Assembly: GCF_030679875.1 (NCBI RefSeq)
Contig: NZ_JAUXSP010000012.1
Location: forward strand, 62,001 to 126,000
From: Phenylobacterium sp.
GTDB lineage: Bacteria > Pseudomonadota > Alphaproteobacteria > Caulobacterales > Caulobacteraceae
Reading direction: 5' to 3'
DNA length: 64,000 nt
Part shown: piece after piece, positions 52,542 to 60,925 of the stretch
Layout of the letters: each line of letters begins with the position of its first letter
Numbering within the stretch: the first letter of the stretch is position 1
The notes under the pieces: generated by a model
Told to the model about the DNA's origin: nothing
The model's database searches: none
The model's input: the letters and a program-made list of their open reading frames with translations, nothing else
Program-made: the position numbers and the translations under genes

Positions 52542-53519
52542 ATGAGCACGCCCAATTCCGGTCTGATCGACGTCCTGGGGAAGACCTTCCCCTTTCCCAG
52601 GCGCCATTTCCTTTCGGTGGTCGACCTGAACCCCGTCGAGGTCAGTGACCTGCTGGACCTGGCCGACGGCTTTGTGGCCCTCAACCGCCAGACCTCGAAG
52701 AAGCTCGACCTGCTCAAGGGTCGCACGCTGATGAACCTGTTCTTCGAGAATTCCACCCGCACCCAGAGCTCCTTCGAACTGGCCGGCAAGCGGCTGGGGG
52801 CCGACGTCGTCAATATGAGCCCGCGGGCCTCGTCCATCTCCAAGGGTGAGACCCTGATCGACACCGCCGTCACCTTGAACGCCATGCAGCCGGACCTGCT
52901 GGTGGTGCGGCACGGCTCCTCCGGCGCCGCATCCCTGCTGGCGCAGAAGGTGTCCTGCTCGGTGATCAACGCCGGCGATGGCCAGCATGAGCACCCCACC
53001 CAGGCCCTGCTGGACGCGCTGTCCATGCGCCGGGCCTTTGGCCGGATCGCCGGCCTGCGGGTGGCCATCTGCGGCGACGTCCTGCACAGCCGCGTGGCGC
53101 GCTCCAATGTCGGCCTGCTGCAGATGATGGGCGCCGAGGTCCGCCTGGTGGGACCGCCCACCCTGATGCCGGCCGAGGCCGACCGCTGGGGCTCGGAAGT
53201 CTTCCACGACCTGCGCAAGGGCATCGCCGGCTGCGACGTGGTGATGATGCTGCGCCTGCAGCTGGAACGCATGGACGGGATGCTCGCCCCGTCACAGCGG
53301 GAGTATTTCCGCTTCTTCGGCCTCGACCGGGAAAAGCTCGCCTGCGCCGCCCCTCACGTCCGGGTCATGCATCCTGGCCCCATGAACCGTGGGGTGGAGA
53401 TTGATTCCGAGGTCGCCGACGACCTGGCCGTCAGCCTGATCCAGGATCAGGTGGAGATGGGGGTCGCCGCCCGCATGGCGGTGCTGGCCTGCCTTTCGGC
53501 CCGACTGGACAACGACTGA
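52542..53519 (+). CDS. pyrB: Aspartate carbamoyltransferase catalytic subunit PyrB
   Basis: PyrB joins carbamoyl phosphate and aspartate, the second step of pyrimidine synthesis. The 325-residue protein has the carbamoyl-phosphate loop [16 protein letters not shown] near residue 66, HPTQALLD near 148 and [14 protein letters not shown] near 275. No regulatory PyrI gene is present. Instead pyrC' overlaps by 1 bp at the TGATGG junction, which matches class A ATCases that form a dodecamer with an inactive dihydroorotase-like subunit. Confidence 0.96.
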   Translation: MSTPNSGLIDVLGKTFPFPRRHFLSVVDLNPVEVSDLLDLADGFVALNRQTSKKLDLLKGRTLMNLFFENSTRTQSSFELAGKRLGADVVNMSPRASSISKGETLIDTAVTLNAMQPDLLVVRHGSSGAASLLAQKVSCSVINAGDGQHEHPTQALLDALSMRRAFGRIAGLRVAICGDVLHSRVARSNVGLLQMMGAEVRLVGPPTLMPAEADRWGSEVFHDLRKGIAGCDVVMMLRLQLERMDGMLAPSQREYFRFFGLDREKLACAAPHVRVMHPGPMNRGVEIDSEVADDLAVSLIQDQVEMGVAARMAVLACLSARLDND

Positions 53520-54814
53520 TGGCCCCTCGTTCCCTGGCGATCCTCAACGCCCGCCTTGTTGACCCGGCGTCCGGCCAGGACGAACGCGGCGCCCTGTTGG
53601 TCAAGAACGGCAAGATCGCCGAGGTGGTCTTCGGCGGCGACCTGGGAAACCTGTCGGACGATATCGAGACCCTGGACGCCCGCGGCGCCATGCTCAGCCC
53701 CGGCCTCATCGACCTGCGGGTCAAGACCGGCGAGCCGGGCGCCGAGCCCAAGGAGACGTTGAAGTCCGCCGCCCTCGCCGCGGCCGCCGGCGGCGTCACC
53801 TCCATCGTCGTCCAGCCCGACACCTCCCCCGCCATCGACGATCCCTCGGTGGTGGACTTCATCCTGCGCCGGGCCCGGGACATTGAGCTGGTCCACGTCT
53901 ATCCCGCCGGCGCCGCCACCAAGGGCCTGGCCGGCGAGCGAATGGCCGAGATCGGCCTGATGCGCGACGCGGGCTGCGTCTATGTCACCGACGCCGACCA
54001 TCCGATCGTCAATTCCAAGGTCTTCCGCCGCCTGCTGGCCTATGCCCGCAGCTTCGGCGTCCTGGTCGCCCACCGACCGGCCGACCCCTGGCTGTCAGCC
54101 GGCGCCGCGGCCACCGAAGGCGAGCTGGCCGGCCGCATGGGCCTGCCCTCGGTCCCCACCATCGCCGAGAAGATCATGCTGGAGCGCGACCTCGCCCTGG
54201 TCGAGCTCACCGGCGGCCGGTTGCTGGTCGACCAGATCACCACGGCCTGCGCCCTGGAAAGCCTGGAGCGCGGCAAGGCTCGGGGTCTGGACGTCACGGC
54301 CACCACCTCGATCAACCACCTGTCGTTCAACGAGGTGGACATCGGCGACTACCGCACCTTCTGCAAGGTCGATCCGCCCCTGCGCGGCGAGGATGACCGC
54401 CAGGCGGTGATCGAGGCCCTGGCGTCGGGCCTGATCGACATCGTGGTCTCGGCCCATGCGCCCGCGCCCGCCGAGGATAAGCGCCTGCCCTATGATGAGG
54501 CCTCCCCCGGCGCCGTGGGCCTGCAGACCCTGCTGCCGGCCCTGCTGGCCTTCCACCACGAGGGACGCATTCCGCTCATCGACCTGATGGCCAAGGTCAC
54601 CAGCCGGCCCGCCGAACTGCTCGGCCTGCCCGCCGGGCGCCTGGCCAAGGGCGCGCCGGCCGACCTCGTTCTCTGCGACCTGGCCGCCCCCCTGGTGGTG
54701 GAACTGGAAGACCTAAAGTCCAAGTCCAAGAACTCTCCGTTCGACGGTCGCCGGCTGCAGGGGGTCGTACGCATGACCCTGGTGGACGGCCGCGTCGTCT
54801 ATCGGCGAGACTGA
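53519..54814 (+). CDS. pyrC': Dihydroorotase-like PyrC' (probably inactive, ATCase partner)
   Basis: This 431-residue amidohydrolase-fold protein follows pyrB. The metal-binding D-x-H-x-H of active dihydroorotases is replaced by D65-L-R-V-K69 in SPGLIDLRVKTGEPG, and the usual SDHAPH is VSAHAPAPAED, so two metal-ligand sites are lost. In Pseudomonas such a PyrC' is catalytically dead but required to assemble active ATCase; that role is inferred here, and an active dihydroorotase should be encoded elsewhere. The C-terminal SKSKNSPFDGRRLQG is well conserved, showing a maintained gene, not a decayed one. Confidence 0.93.
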   Translation: MAPRSLAILNARLVDPASGQDERGALLVKNGKIAEVVFGGDLGNLSDDIETLDARGAMLSPGLIDLRVKTGEPGAEPKETLKSAALAAAAGGVTSIVVQPDTSPAIDDPSVVDFILRRARDIELVHVYPAGAATKGLAGERMAEIGLMRDAGCVYVTDADHPIVNSKVFRRLLAYARSFGVLVAHRPADPWLSAGAAATEGELAGRMGLPSVPTIAEKIMLERDLALVELTGGRLLVDQITTACALESLERGKARGLDVTATTSINHLSFNEVDIGDYRTFCKVDPPLRGEDDRQAVIEALASGLIDIVVSAHAPAPAEDKRLPYDEASPGAVGLQTLLPALLAFHHEGRIPLIDLMAKVTSRPAELLGLPAGRLAKGAPADLVLCDLAAPLVVELEDLKSKSKNSPFDGRRLQGVVRMTLVDGRVVYRRD

Positions 54815-54951
54815 CCGGCCTACGCCCCGTCTGGCCAGCCCATCTTGCCAAGCCGCGCGTTCTGGAACAAAACAGCAACGAGAAGCGCGACCGTGACGGC
54901 GCCCCGGGGCGCGGCTACGACTAGGGCCACAGAAAACACGGGGGACACGCC

Positions 54952-55608
54952 ATGCCGACCGACCAGCTCAGCCCGATGCTCATCGCCGTCGCCTTGATCG
55001 GCGGCTATTTCCTGGGCTCGATTCCCTTCGGCGTCATCGCCACCCGCCTGGGCGGCGCCGGCGACGTGAGGTCCATAGGCTCAGGCAATATCGGGGCGAC
55101 CAATGTCCTGCGCACCGGGCGCAAGGACCTCGCCCTGCTGACCCTGCTCGGCGACGGGGGCAAGGGCGCCATCGCCGTCTTCATCGCCTGGAGCCTGACC
55201 AGGAACGCCCCGCAGGGGGTGCAGGCCACCCTGACCTCCCTGGCCGGGGGCGCGGCCTTCATCGGCCACATCTTCCCGGTCTGGCTGGGTTTCAAGGGCG
55301 GCAAGGGCGTCGCGACCTTCTTTGGCACCCTGCTGGCGGCGGCCTGGCCCGTCGGCCTCCTCGCTGGCGCCACCTGGATCCTGATGGCGCTCGTCTTCCG
55401 CATGTCTTCGCTGGCGGCGCTCACGGCCGCGGTGCTGGCGCCCATCTATGTCTTCCTCACCGATCGCCCCTATCCCGTGGCGGTCCTGGCGGTGGTCATG
55501 GCGGTGCTGATCTTCGTTCGCCACAAGGATAATATCGGCCGTCTCCTGAAGGGCCAGGAGCCACGGATCGGCGGCGACAAGGCGCCGCCGCCCGCCGACG
55601 CCGCATGA
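54952..55608 (+). CDS. plsY: Glycerol-3-phosphate acyltransferase PlsY
   Basis: PlsY acylates glycerol 3-phosphate with acyl-phosphate at the inner membrane, the first step of phospholipid synthesis. The 218-residue protein has five to six membrane segments and the three conserved loops: GSIPFGVIATRL with SIGSGNIGATNVLRTG near residue 42, GDGGKGAIAV and HIFPVWLGFKGGKGVATFFG near 105. The C-terminal LLKGQEPRIGGDK is typical. It overlaps dprA by 4 bp (ATGA). PlsX is not in the window. Confidence 0.95.
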   Translation: MPTDQLSPMLIAVALIGGYFLGSIPFGVIATRLGGAGDVRSIGSGNIGATNVLRTGRKDLALLTLLGDGGKGAIAVFIAWSLTRNAPQGVQATLTSLAGGAAFIGHIFPVWLGFKGGKGVATFFGTLLAAAWPVGLLAGATWILMALVFRMSSLAALTAAVLAPIYVFLTDRPYPVAVLAVVMAVLIFVRHKDNIGRLLKGQEPRIGGDKAPPPADAA

Positions 55609-56699
55609 CCCAGGCGCTCTCGCCCGAGGCCCGGCGGGACTGGCTGCGGCTGGCCCGCGCCGAGGGCGTCGGCCCGGTCACCTTCGACCAGTTGATTCGC
55701 CGCTATGCCGAGCCGGGACGCGCTCTCGAGGCCTTGCCCGAGCTCGCCCGGCGGGGTGGGCGCAGCCGTCCGCCCGCCATTCCCACCATCGCGGCGGCCG
55801 AGGCCGAACTGGCCGCCGGCGAAGCCCTGGGCGCCCAGCTGATCTGCGCCTGCGATCCCGACTACCCCCAGGCGCTGGCCGCCCTCGACCCACCGCCGCC
55901 GTTGCTCTGGGCCCGGGGCGACGCCAGCCTCCTCGACCGCTCCATCATCGCCATCGTCGGCGCGCGGGTGGCGTCTGCCGCGGGCCAGCGATTTGCCCGG
56001 GGCCTCGCCGCCGAGCTCGGCCAGACCGGACATGTGGTCGTTTCGGGCATGGCCCGCGGCATCGACGGCGCCGCCCATGAGGGCTCCCTGGAGCATGGCG
56101 CGATCGCCGTGCTGGGGGGCGGGATCGACGACATCTATCCTCCGGAGCACCGCGACCTCTACCACCGGCTGGTGGCCGAGGGGTGCGTAGTGGCTGAGCA
56201 CCCGCCGGGTCGTCAGGCCCAGGCGCGCGACTTTCCCCGCCGCAACCGGATCATCGCCGGTCTTTCCCGCGCCGTGGTGGTGGTCGAGGCGGAGCTGCGC
56301 TCCGGCTCCCTGATCACCGCCCGGCTGGCCGCCGAGCAGGGCCGGGAGGTCCTGGCCGTCCCCGGCTCCCCCCTCGATCCCCGGGCGCGGGGAACCAACG
56401 ACCTGATCCGACAGGGCGCGGCGCTCTGCGAAGGCGTCTCCGACGTCCTGCGGGCGCTTGAGACCCTGGGCGGTCTTGCGGACCCCGGGGCCGCGTTCAA
56501 AGGCGCCGCTGTCATCACAGACTCAGATGCGGCCCTGACAGAGAAGGTGGCCGCCCTGCTGTCGCCGACGCCGGTGTCGCGGGATGAGCTTGTCCGCGCC
56601 ACCGGTCGCGAGCCCGGCGCGGTGGCCGCCGCCTTGGTGGAGCTCGCCCTCGCCGGCCGCGCCGAGTTGCTGCCCGGCGGTATGGCGGCGACGGCATGA
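55605..56699 (+). CDS. dprA: DNA-processing protein DprA (Smf)
   Basis: DprA binds incoming single-stranded DNA during natural transformation and loads RecA. The 364-residue protein has an N-terminal SAM-like domain, the extended Rossmann fold with AIVGARVASAAGQRFARG and VVSGMARGIDGAAHEGSL near residue 140-165, AVLGGGIDDIYPPEH, FPRRNRIIAGLS and a C-terminal winged helix (SPTPVSRDELVRATG). ATG overlaps the plsY stop. The plsY-dprA-topA order is common in alphaproteobacteria, and its presence does not by itself show competence. Confidence 0.95.
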   Translation: MTQALSPEARRDWLRLARAEGVGPVTFDQLIRRYAEPGRALEALPELARRGGRSRPPAIPTIAAAEAELAAGEALGAQLICACDPDYPQALAALDPPPPLLWARGDASLLDRSIIAIVGARVASAAGQRFARGLAAELGQTGHVVVSGMARGIDGAAHEGSLEHGAIAVLGGGIDDIYPPEHRDLYHRLVAEGCVVAEHPPGRQAQARDFPRRNRIIAGLSRAVVVVEAELRSGSLITARLAAEQGREVLAVPGSPLDPRARGTNDLIRQGAALCEGVSDVLRALETLGGLADPGAAFKGAAVITDSDAALTEKVAALLSPTPVSRDELVRATGREPGAVAAALVELALAGRAELLPGGMAATA

Positions 56700-56703
56700 G
56701 GCC

Positions 56704-56886
56704 TCAGATCTCTGCGTCAGGCGCTCCGGCTGAGGCCCGGGCCGCCTCGAGGGCGGCGACCATCAAGGTGGTCGCCAGGCCGCGGTATCCCTTCACAGCC
56801 GCCAGCTCCGACAGGTCGCGGAGCAACGCCTCGATAAAGAGGACAACCTGCTGCGGCGAGGCGTCGGGCGGAAGTGGCGCGATCAT
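56704..56886 (-). CDS. Small conserved-looking protein of unknown function
   Basis: This 60-residue protein, taken from ATG 56886, reads IAPLPPDASPQQVVLFIEAL and then KGYRGLATTLMVAALEAARA: two amphipathic helices with no signal or membrane segment. I do not know a family. Its codon bias matches neighbours, and the compact helical pattern suggests a real short gene. It converges with dprA (4 bp between ends) and is divergent from topA across 166 bp. Confidence 0.6.
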   Translation of the reverse strand: MIAPLPPDASPQQVVLFIEALLRDLSELAAVKGYRGLATTLMVAALEAARASAGAPDAEI

Positions 56887-57052
56887 CAAGCACCGCACCT
56901 ACGCAGATTCGAGACCTGCACCAAATACGATTACAGCAATACTTAAGGTTGAGCTCTTAGGCCGGTTGACATCGCCCTCCCCCCCGGCCCACCTTTCGCG
57001 CCTTTGTGTTCCGGGCGTTTTGCTCGCGTAACCTCCAGTCAAAGCTCCATAA

Positions 57053-59719
57053 ATGAACGTCGTCGTCGTCGAGAGCCCGGCCAAGGCCAAGACCATCAAT
57101 AAGTACCTGGGCGGCGACTACATCGTCCTCGCCTCGTACGGCCACGTCCGAGACCTGCCCCCCAAGGACGGTTCGGTGCGACCGGACGAGGACTTCGCCA
57201 TGAGCTGGGACGTGGACGCCAAGTCCGCCAAGCGGCTCAACGATATCGCTGAGGCGATGAAGGGGGCCGACCGCCTGATCCTGGCCACTGACCCCGACCG
57301 TGAAGGCGAGGCCATCTCCTGGCACGTGCTGGAGGTCCTTCAGAAAAAGAAGGTCATCAAGGGCGCCCAGGTCCAGCGGGTGGTGTTCAACGCCATCACC
57401 AAGTCGGCCGTCACCGAAGCCATGAAGGCTCCCCGGGACATCGACATGGAGCTGGTCGAGGCCTATCTCGCCCGCCGCGCGCTGGACTATCTGGTGGGCT
57501 TCACCCTCTCGCCGGTCCTGTGGCGCAAGCTGCCGGGCTCCCGCTCGGCCGGTCGCGTGCAGTCGGTGGCCCTGCGCCTGATCGTCGACCGCGAACTCGA
57601 GATCGAGCGGTTCAAGACCCAGGAGTACTGGACGGTCGACGCCGATGTGTCGGCCGGCGGCGATCCCTTCGTCGCCCGCATGGTCAAGCACCAGGCCAAG
57701 CGCCTGACCAAGTTCGACCTGGGCGACGAGACCGCCGCCGAGACCGCCAAGGCCGCGGTCAAGGCCGCCAGCTTCACCGTCGCCTCAGTGGAGAAGAAAC
57801 CGGCCAAGCGCTCGCCCGCCCCGCCCTTCACCACCTCGACCCTGCAGCAGGAAGCCTCGCGCAAGCTCGGCTTCTCAGCCCAGCGGACCATGCAGGCGGC
57901 GCAGAGACTCTATGAGGGCATCGACATCGGCGGCGAGACCGTCGGTCTGATCACCTATATGCGGACCGACGGCGTCCAGGCCGCTCCTGAGGCCCTGGAC
58001 GAGGCCCGCCAGGTGATCGCCGGGGTCTATGGCAAGGACTATGTCCCCGAACAGGCCCGCATCTATCGCACCAAGGCCAAGAACGCTCAGGAGGCCCACG
58101 AGGCCATCCGCCCCACCAGCCTCGGCCGCAATCCGGGCTCCCTGCGCCTGGATGGTGATCTGGGGCGGCTGTATGAACTGATCTGGAAGCGCATGATCGC
58201 CTCGCAGATGGAAAGCGCCCGCATTGAGCGGACCACCATCGAGCTGGAGAGCGCCGATGGCCAGACGGGCCTGCGGGCCACCGGTCAGGTGATCCTGTTT
58301 GACGGCTATCTGGCGGTCTACGAAGAGGGCCGCGACGACGCTGACGACGAAGAGTCCGGCCGCCTGCCCCAGGTGTCTCAGGGTGCGGCCGCCAAGGTCG
58401 CCGCCGCCCGGGCCGCCCAGCACTTCACCGAGCCGCCGCCCCGCTATTCCGAAGCCAGCCTGGTGAAGAAGATGGAGGAGCTCGGCATCGGCCGGCCGTC
58501 CACCTACGCCTCGGTGCTGACCGTGCTGCGGGACCGCGACTATGTGAAGATGGACAAGAACCGGTTCGTGCCCGAGGACAAGGGCCGGCTGGTCACCGCC
58601 TTCCTCGAGCAGTTCTTCCGCCGCTATGTGGAGTACGACTTCACCGCCGCCCTTGAGGAAAAGCTCGACCTGGTTTCAGCCGGGGAGTTGGACTGGAAGG
58701 TGCTGCTGCGGGAGTTCTGGCAGGACTTCCACGCCGCCGTCGGCGAGATCTCCGAACTGCGGGTCACCCACGTCCTGGACGCCCTCAATGAGGCGCTCGG
58801 CCCCCACATCTTCCCGCAGAAGGCCGACGGCTCCGATCCCCGGGCCTGCCCGACCTGCGCCACGGGCCAGCTGTCCCTGAAGACCGGCAAGTTCGGCGCC
58901 TTCATTGGCTGCTCCAACTACCCCGAATGCCGCTTCACCCGCCCCATCGCCCAGAGCGAGGGCGACGAGGCCGATGCGGCCAACGCTGACCGGGAGTTGG
59001 GGACCGATCCCGAGACCGGCCTGATCGTCCACCTCAAGAACGGACGTTTTGGCCCCTATGTGCAGCTCGGCGAGGGCGACAAGCCCAAGCGCTCCAGCCT
59101 GCCCAAGACCTGGTCGCCGGCCGCCATGGATCTGGAAAAGGGCCTGCGCCTGCTGCGCCTGCCCCGCGAGGTGGGCGCCCATCCCGAGGACGGTCAGATG
59201 ATCCTGGCGGGGCTTGGCCGCTACGGCCCCTTCGTCCAGCACAATGGCGCCTACGCCAATCTGGAAAGCATCGACGAGGTGTTCGAGGTCGGCCTCAATC
59301 GCGCCGTGGCGCTGATCGCCGAGAAGAAGGCCGGCGGCAAGGGACGCCGCGGCGAGGCTGCGGCGCTGAAGGACCTGGGCGTCCACCCGGCCGACGGGGC
59401 GCCGGTGCGCATCCTGTCTGGCCGCTTTGGGCCCTACATCAAGCACGGCGCCACCAACGCCAACATCCCCCGGGGCGGCGATCCCCAGGAGGTGACCCTG
59501 GAACAGGCGGTCGCCCTCCTGGCCGAACGGGAAGCCAAGGGCGGGACCAAGAAGAAGCCGGTCAAGAAGGCCGCCGCCAAGCCCAAGGCGGAAAAGGCCC
59601 CCGCCGCCAAGAAGGCCGCAGCCCCTAAGACGACGGCCTCCAAGACGGCGGCTAAAAAGCCGGCCGCGAAGAAGCCGGCCGCCAAAAAGGCGCCCGCCAA
59701 GAAGACCGTGGCGAGCTAG
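57053..59719 (+). CDS. topA: DNA topoisomerase I TopA
   Basis: TopA relaxes negative supercoils. The 888-residue protein has an N-terminal Toprim domain (VVVESPAKAKTINKYLG, then LATDPDREGEAISWH), catalytic Y302 in GLITYMRTDGVQ, and C-terminal zinc-ribbon-like repeats, only the first of which keeps cysteines (CPTCATGQ...GCSNYPEC). The last 55 residues are an Ala/Lys tail made of AAKKPAAKK-type units, resembling histone H1, which probably adds non-specific DNA binding. This tail is common in alphaproteobacterial TopA. It forms a run with the ATPase gene 6 bp downstream. Confidence 0.97.
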   Translation: MNVVVVESPAKAKTINKYLGGDYIVLASYGHVRDLPPKDGSVRPDEDFAMSWDVDAKSAKRLNDIAEAMKGADRLILATDPDREGEAISWHVLEVLQKKKVIKGAQVQRVVFNAITKSAVTEAMKAPRDIDMELVEAYLARRALDYLVGFTLSPVLWRKLPGSRSAGRVQSVALRLIVDRELEIERFKTQEYWTVDADVSAGGDPFVARMVKHQAKRLTKFDLGDETAAETAKAAVKAASFTVASVEKKPAKRSPAPPFTTSTLQQEASRKLGFSAQRTMQAAQRLYEGIDIGGETVGLITYMRTDGVQAAPEALDEARQVIAGVYGKDYVPEQARIYRTKAKNAQEAHEAIRPTSLGRNPGSLRLDGDLGRLYELIWKRMIASQMESARIERTTIELESADGQTGLRATGQVILFDGYLAVYEEGRDDADDEESGRLPQVSQGAAAKVAAARAAQHFTEPPPRYSEASLVKKMEELGIGRPSTYASVLTVLRDRDYVKMDKNRFVPEDKGRLVTAFLEQFFRRYVEYDFTAALEEKLDLVSAGELDWKVLLREFWQDFHAAVGEISELRVTHVLDALNEALGPHIFPQKADGSDPRACPTCATGQLSLKTGKFGAFIGCSNYPECRFTRPIAQSEGDEADAANADRELGTDPETGLIVHLKNGRFGPYVQLGEGDKPKRSSLPKTWSPAAMDLEKGLRLLRLPREVGAHPEDGQMILAGLGRYGPFVQHNGAYANLESIDEVFEVGLNRAVALIAEKKAGGKGRRGEAAALKDLGVHPADGAPVRILSGRFGPYIKHGATNANIPRGGDPQEVTLEQAVALLAEREAKGGTKKKPVKKAAAKPKAEKAPAAKKAAAPKTTASKTAAKKPAAKKPAAKKAPAKKTVAS

Positions 59720-59725
59720 GCGCCG

Positions 59726-60865
59726 GTGGACCTGCCCGTCCGCGAGGTCACGGTCTCGGGCTACCGGTCGCTGAAGGCCATCACCTATCCGATGTCGCGG
59801 CTCGACGTGTTTGTCGGCGCCAATGGCGTCGGCAAGTCCAACCTCTACCGCGCGCTCGACCTGCTGCAGGCCGCCGCTCAGAACCAGCTCGGCGCGCGGC
59901 TGGCGAGCGAAGGCCTGGACCTGGCCATGTGGGCGGGCCCCCGCAAGGCCAGGGACCCAGCCCGGATCGCCCTGTCGGTCACCCTGGCGGCCCCTGGCGG
60001 CCGCAACAGCGCCTTTCGCTACGAGGTCGAGGTCGGCTTCCCGCAAAGGGTGACGGCGGCGGCCTTCAACCTCGAGCCCCAGGTCAAGGTCGAGACCCTG
60101 ACCTATCTGTCTGGCCAGCGCCGTTCGCGTCTGGTGGAGCGGCGCAACGCCGCCGTCATGGCCCGAGACGCCGAGGGCCGCCCTGCAGACCTCGACATCG
60201 ATCTGCTCGCCCCCGAGACCCTGCTCGGGCGCCTGGAGGATCCTGGCCGCTATCCGGAGCTGGATGCTGTGCGGCGCACCCTGCTGGAGTGGCGCTTCTA
60301 CCATGACGTCCGCACCGACGCGGACTCGCCCCTGCGACGTCCCTGCGTCGCGGTGGCTGCGCCCACCCTGGCCTCGGACGGCGCCAACCTGGCCGCGGTC
60401 TTCGCCACCCTGGCCCATATCCGCGCAGACCGACGCGACCTGGACGAAGCGGTGGCCAACGCTTTTCCCGGCGCGGTCCTGGACCTGCCGCAGCCTGAGC
60501 GGACCGCCACCTTCGGGCTGCGTTTGCCTGAGTTTCCCAACCGGGTCTTCGAGCCCGCCGAGCTGTCGGACGGCACCCTGCGCTTCCTGGCCCTGGCCGG
60601 CGCCCTGCTGGCCTATCGCCTGCCGCCCTTCATCGCCCTCAATGAGCCCGAGGCCAGCCTCCACCCCGACCTGATGGCGCCCCTGGCCGCCCTGATCGCC
60701 AAGGCCGCCGAACGCACCCAGGTCTGGCTGGTCACCCATTCCGAAGGCCTGGCCCAGGCCTTGAGGGACCACGGCGCGGTCCGCACGGTCTGCAAGGTCG
60801 ACGGGGCGACCACCATTGAGGGCCTGACCCTGTTCGGGGCCTTTCGCGACGATGAGGACGACTGA
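59726..60865 (+). CDS. AAA family ATPase (RecF/OLD-like, AAA_21)
   Basis: This 379-residue P-loop ATPase is related to the ABC-type ATPase of RecF, Rad50 and OLD proteins. Seen are Walker A VGANGVGKSNLYRAL near residue 31, an insertion with beta-rich segments, the ABC-like signature LSDGTLRFLALAGAL and Walker B FIALNEPEASLHPDL, then LVTHSEGLAQAL (H-loop). No Toprim nuclease domain is attached, so it is not a full OLD nuclease. The function is unknown. GTG start, 6 bp after topA, so it is probably co-transcribed; this neighbour order recurs in proteobacteria, suggesting a housekeeping role. Confidence 0.85.
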   Translation: MDLPVREVTVSGYRSLKAITYPMSRLDVFVGANGVGKSNLYRALDLLQAAAQNQLGARLASEGLDLAMWAGPRKARDPARIALSVTLAAPGGRNSAFRYEVEVGFPQRVTAAAFNLEPQVKVETLTYLSGQRRSRLVERRNAAVMARDAEGRPADLDIDLLAPETLLGRLEDPGRYPELDAVRRTLLEWRFYHDVRTDADSPLRRPCVAVAAPTLASDGANLAAVFATLAHIRADRRDLDEAVANAFPGAVLDLPQPERTATFGLRLPEFPNRVFEPAELSDGTLRFLALAGALLAYRLPPFIALNEPEASLHPDLMAPLAALIAKAAERTQVWLVTHSEGLAQALRDHGAVRTVCKVDGATTIEGLTLFGAFRDDEDD

Positions 60866-60925
60866 GGCCGCTCTGACCGTCGCACTTGGTGAAGCCGACG
60901 GGCGATTCCCGCGTTAGAAGGGGCC

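Noticed and set aside
54838-54880. GTTCTGGAAC upstream of plsY as a LexA or EcfG site
   Set aside because: It lacks the GTTC-N7-GTTC spacing of LexA boxes in this group and has CGCG, not CGTT, at EcfG spacing.
58676-60772. 698-codon minus-strand frame across topA and the ATPase gene
   Set aside because: It is an antisense shadow, and the Gly/Leu-rich stretch is the reverse of the TopA Ala/Lys tail.
59726-60865. OLD-family defence nuclease
   Set aside because: The ATPase has no C-terminal Toprim domain and no UvrD-like partner gene. It sits in a conserved-looking topA-rnr context, so a defence role is not supported.
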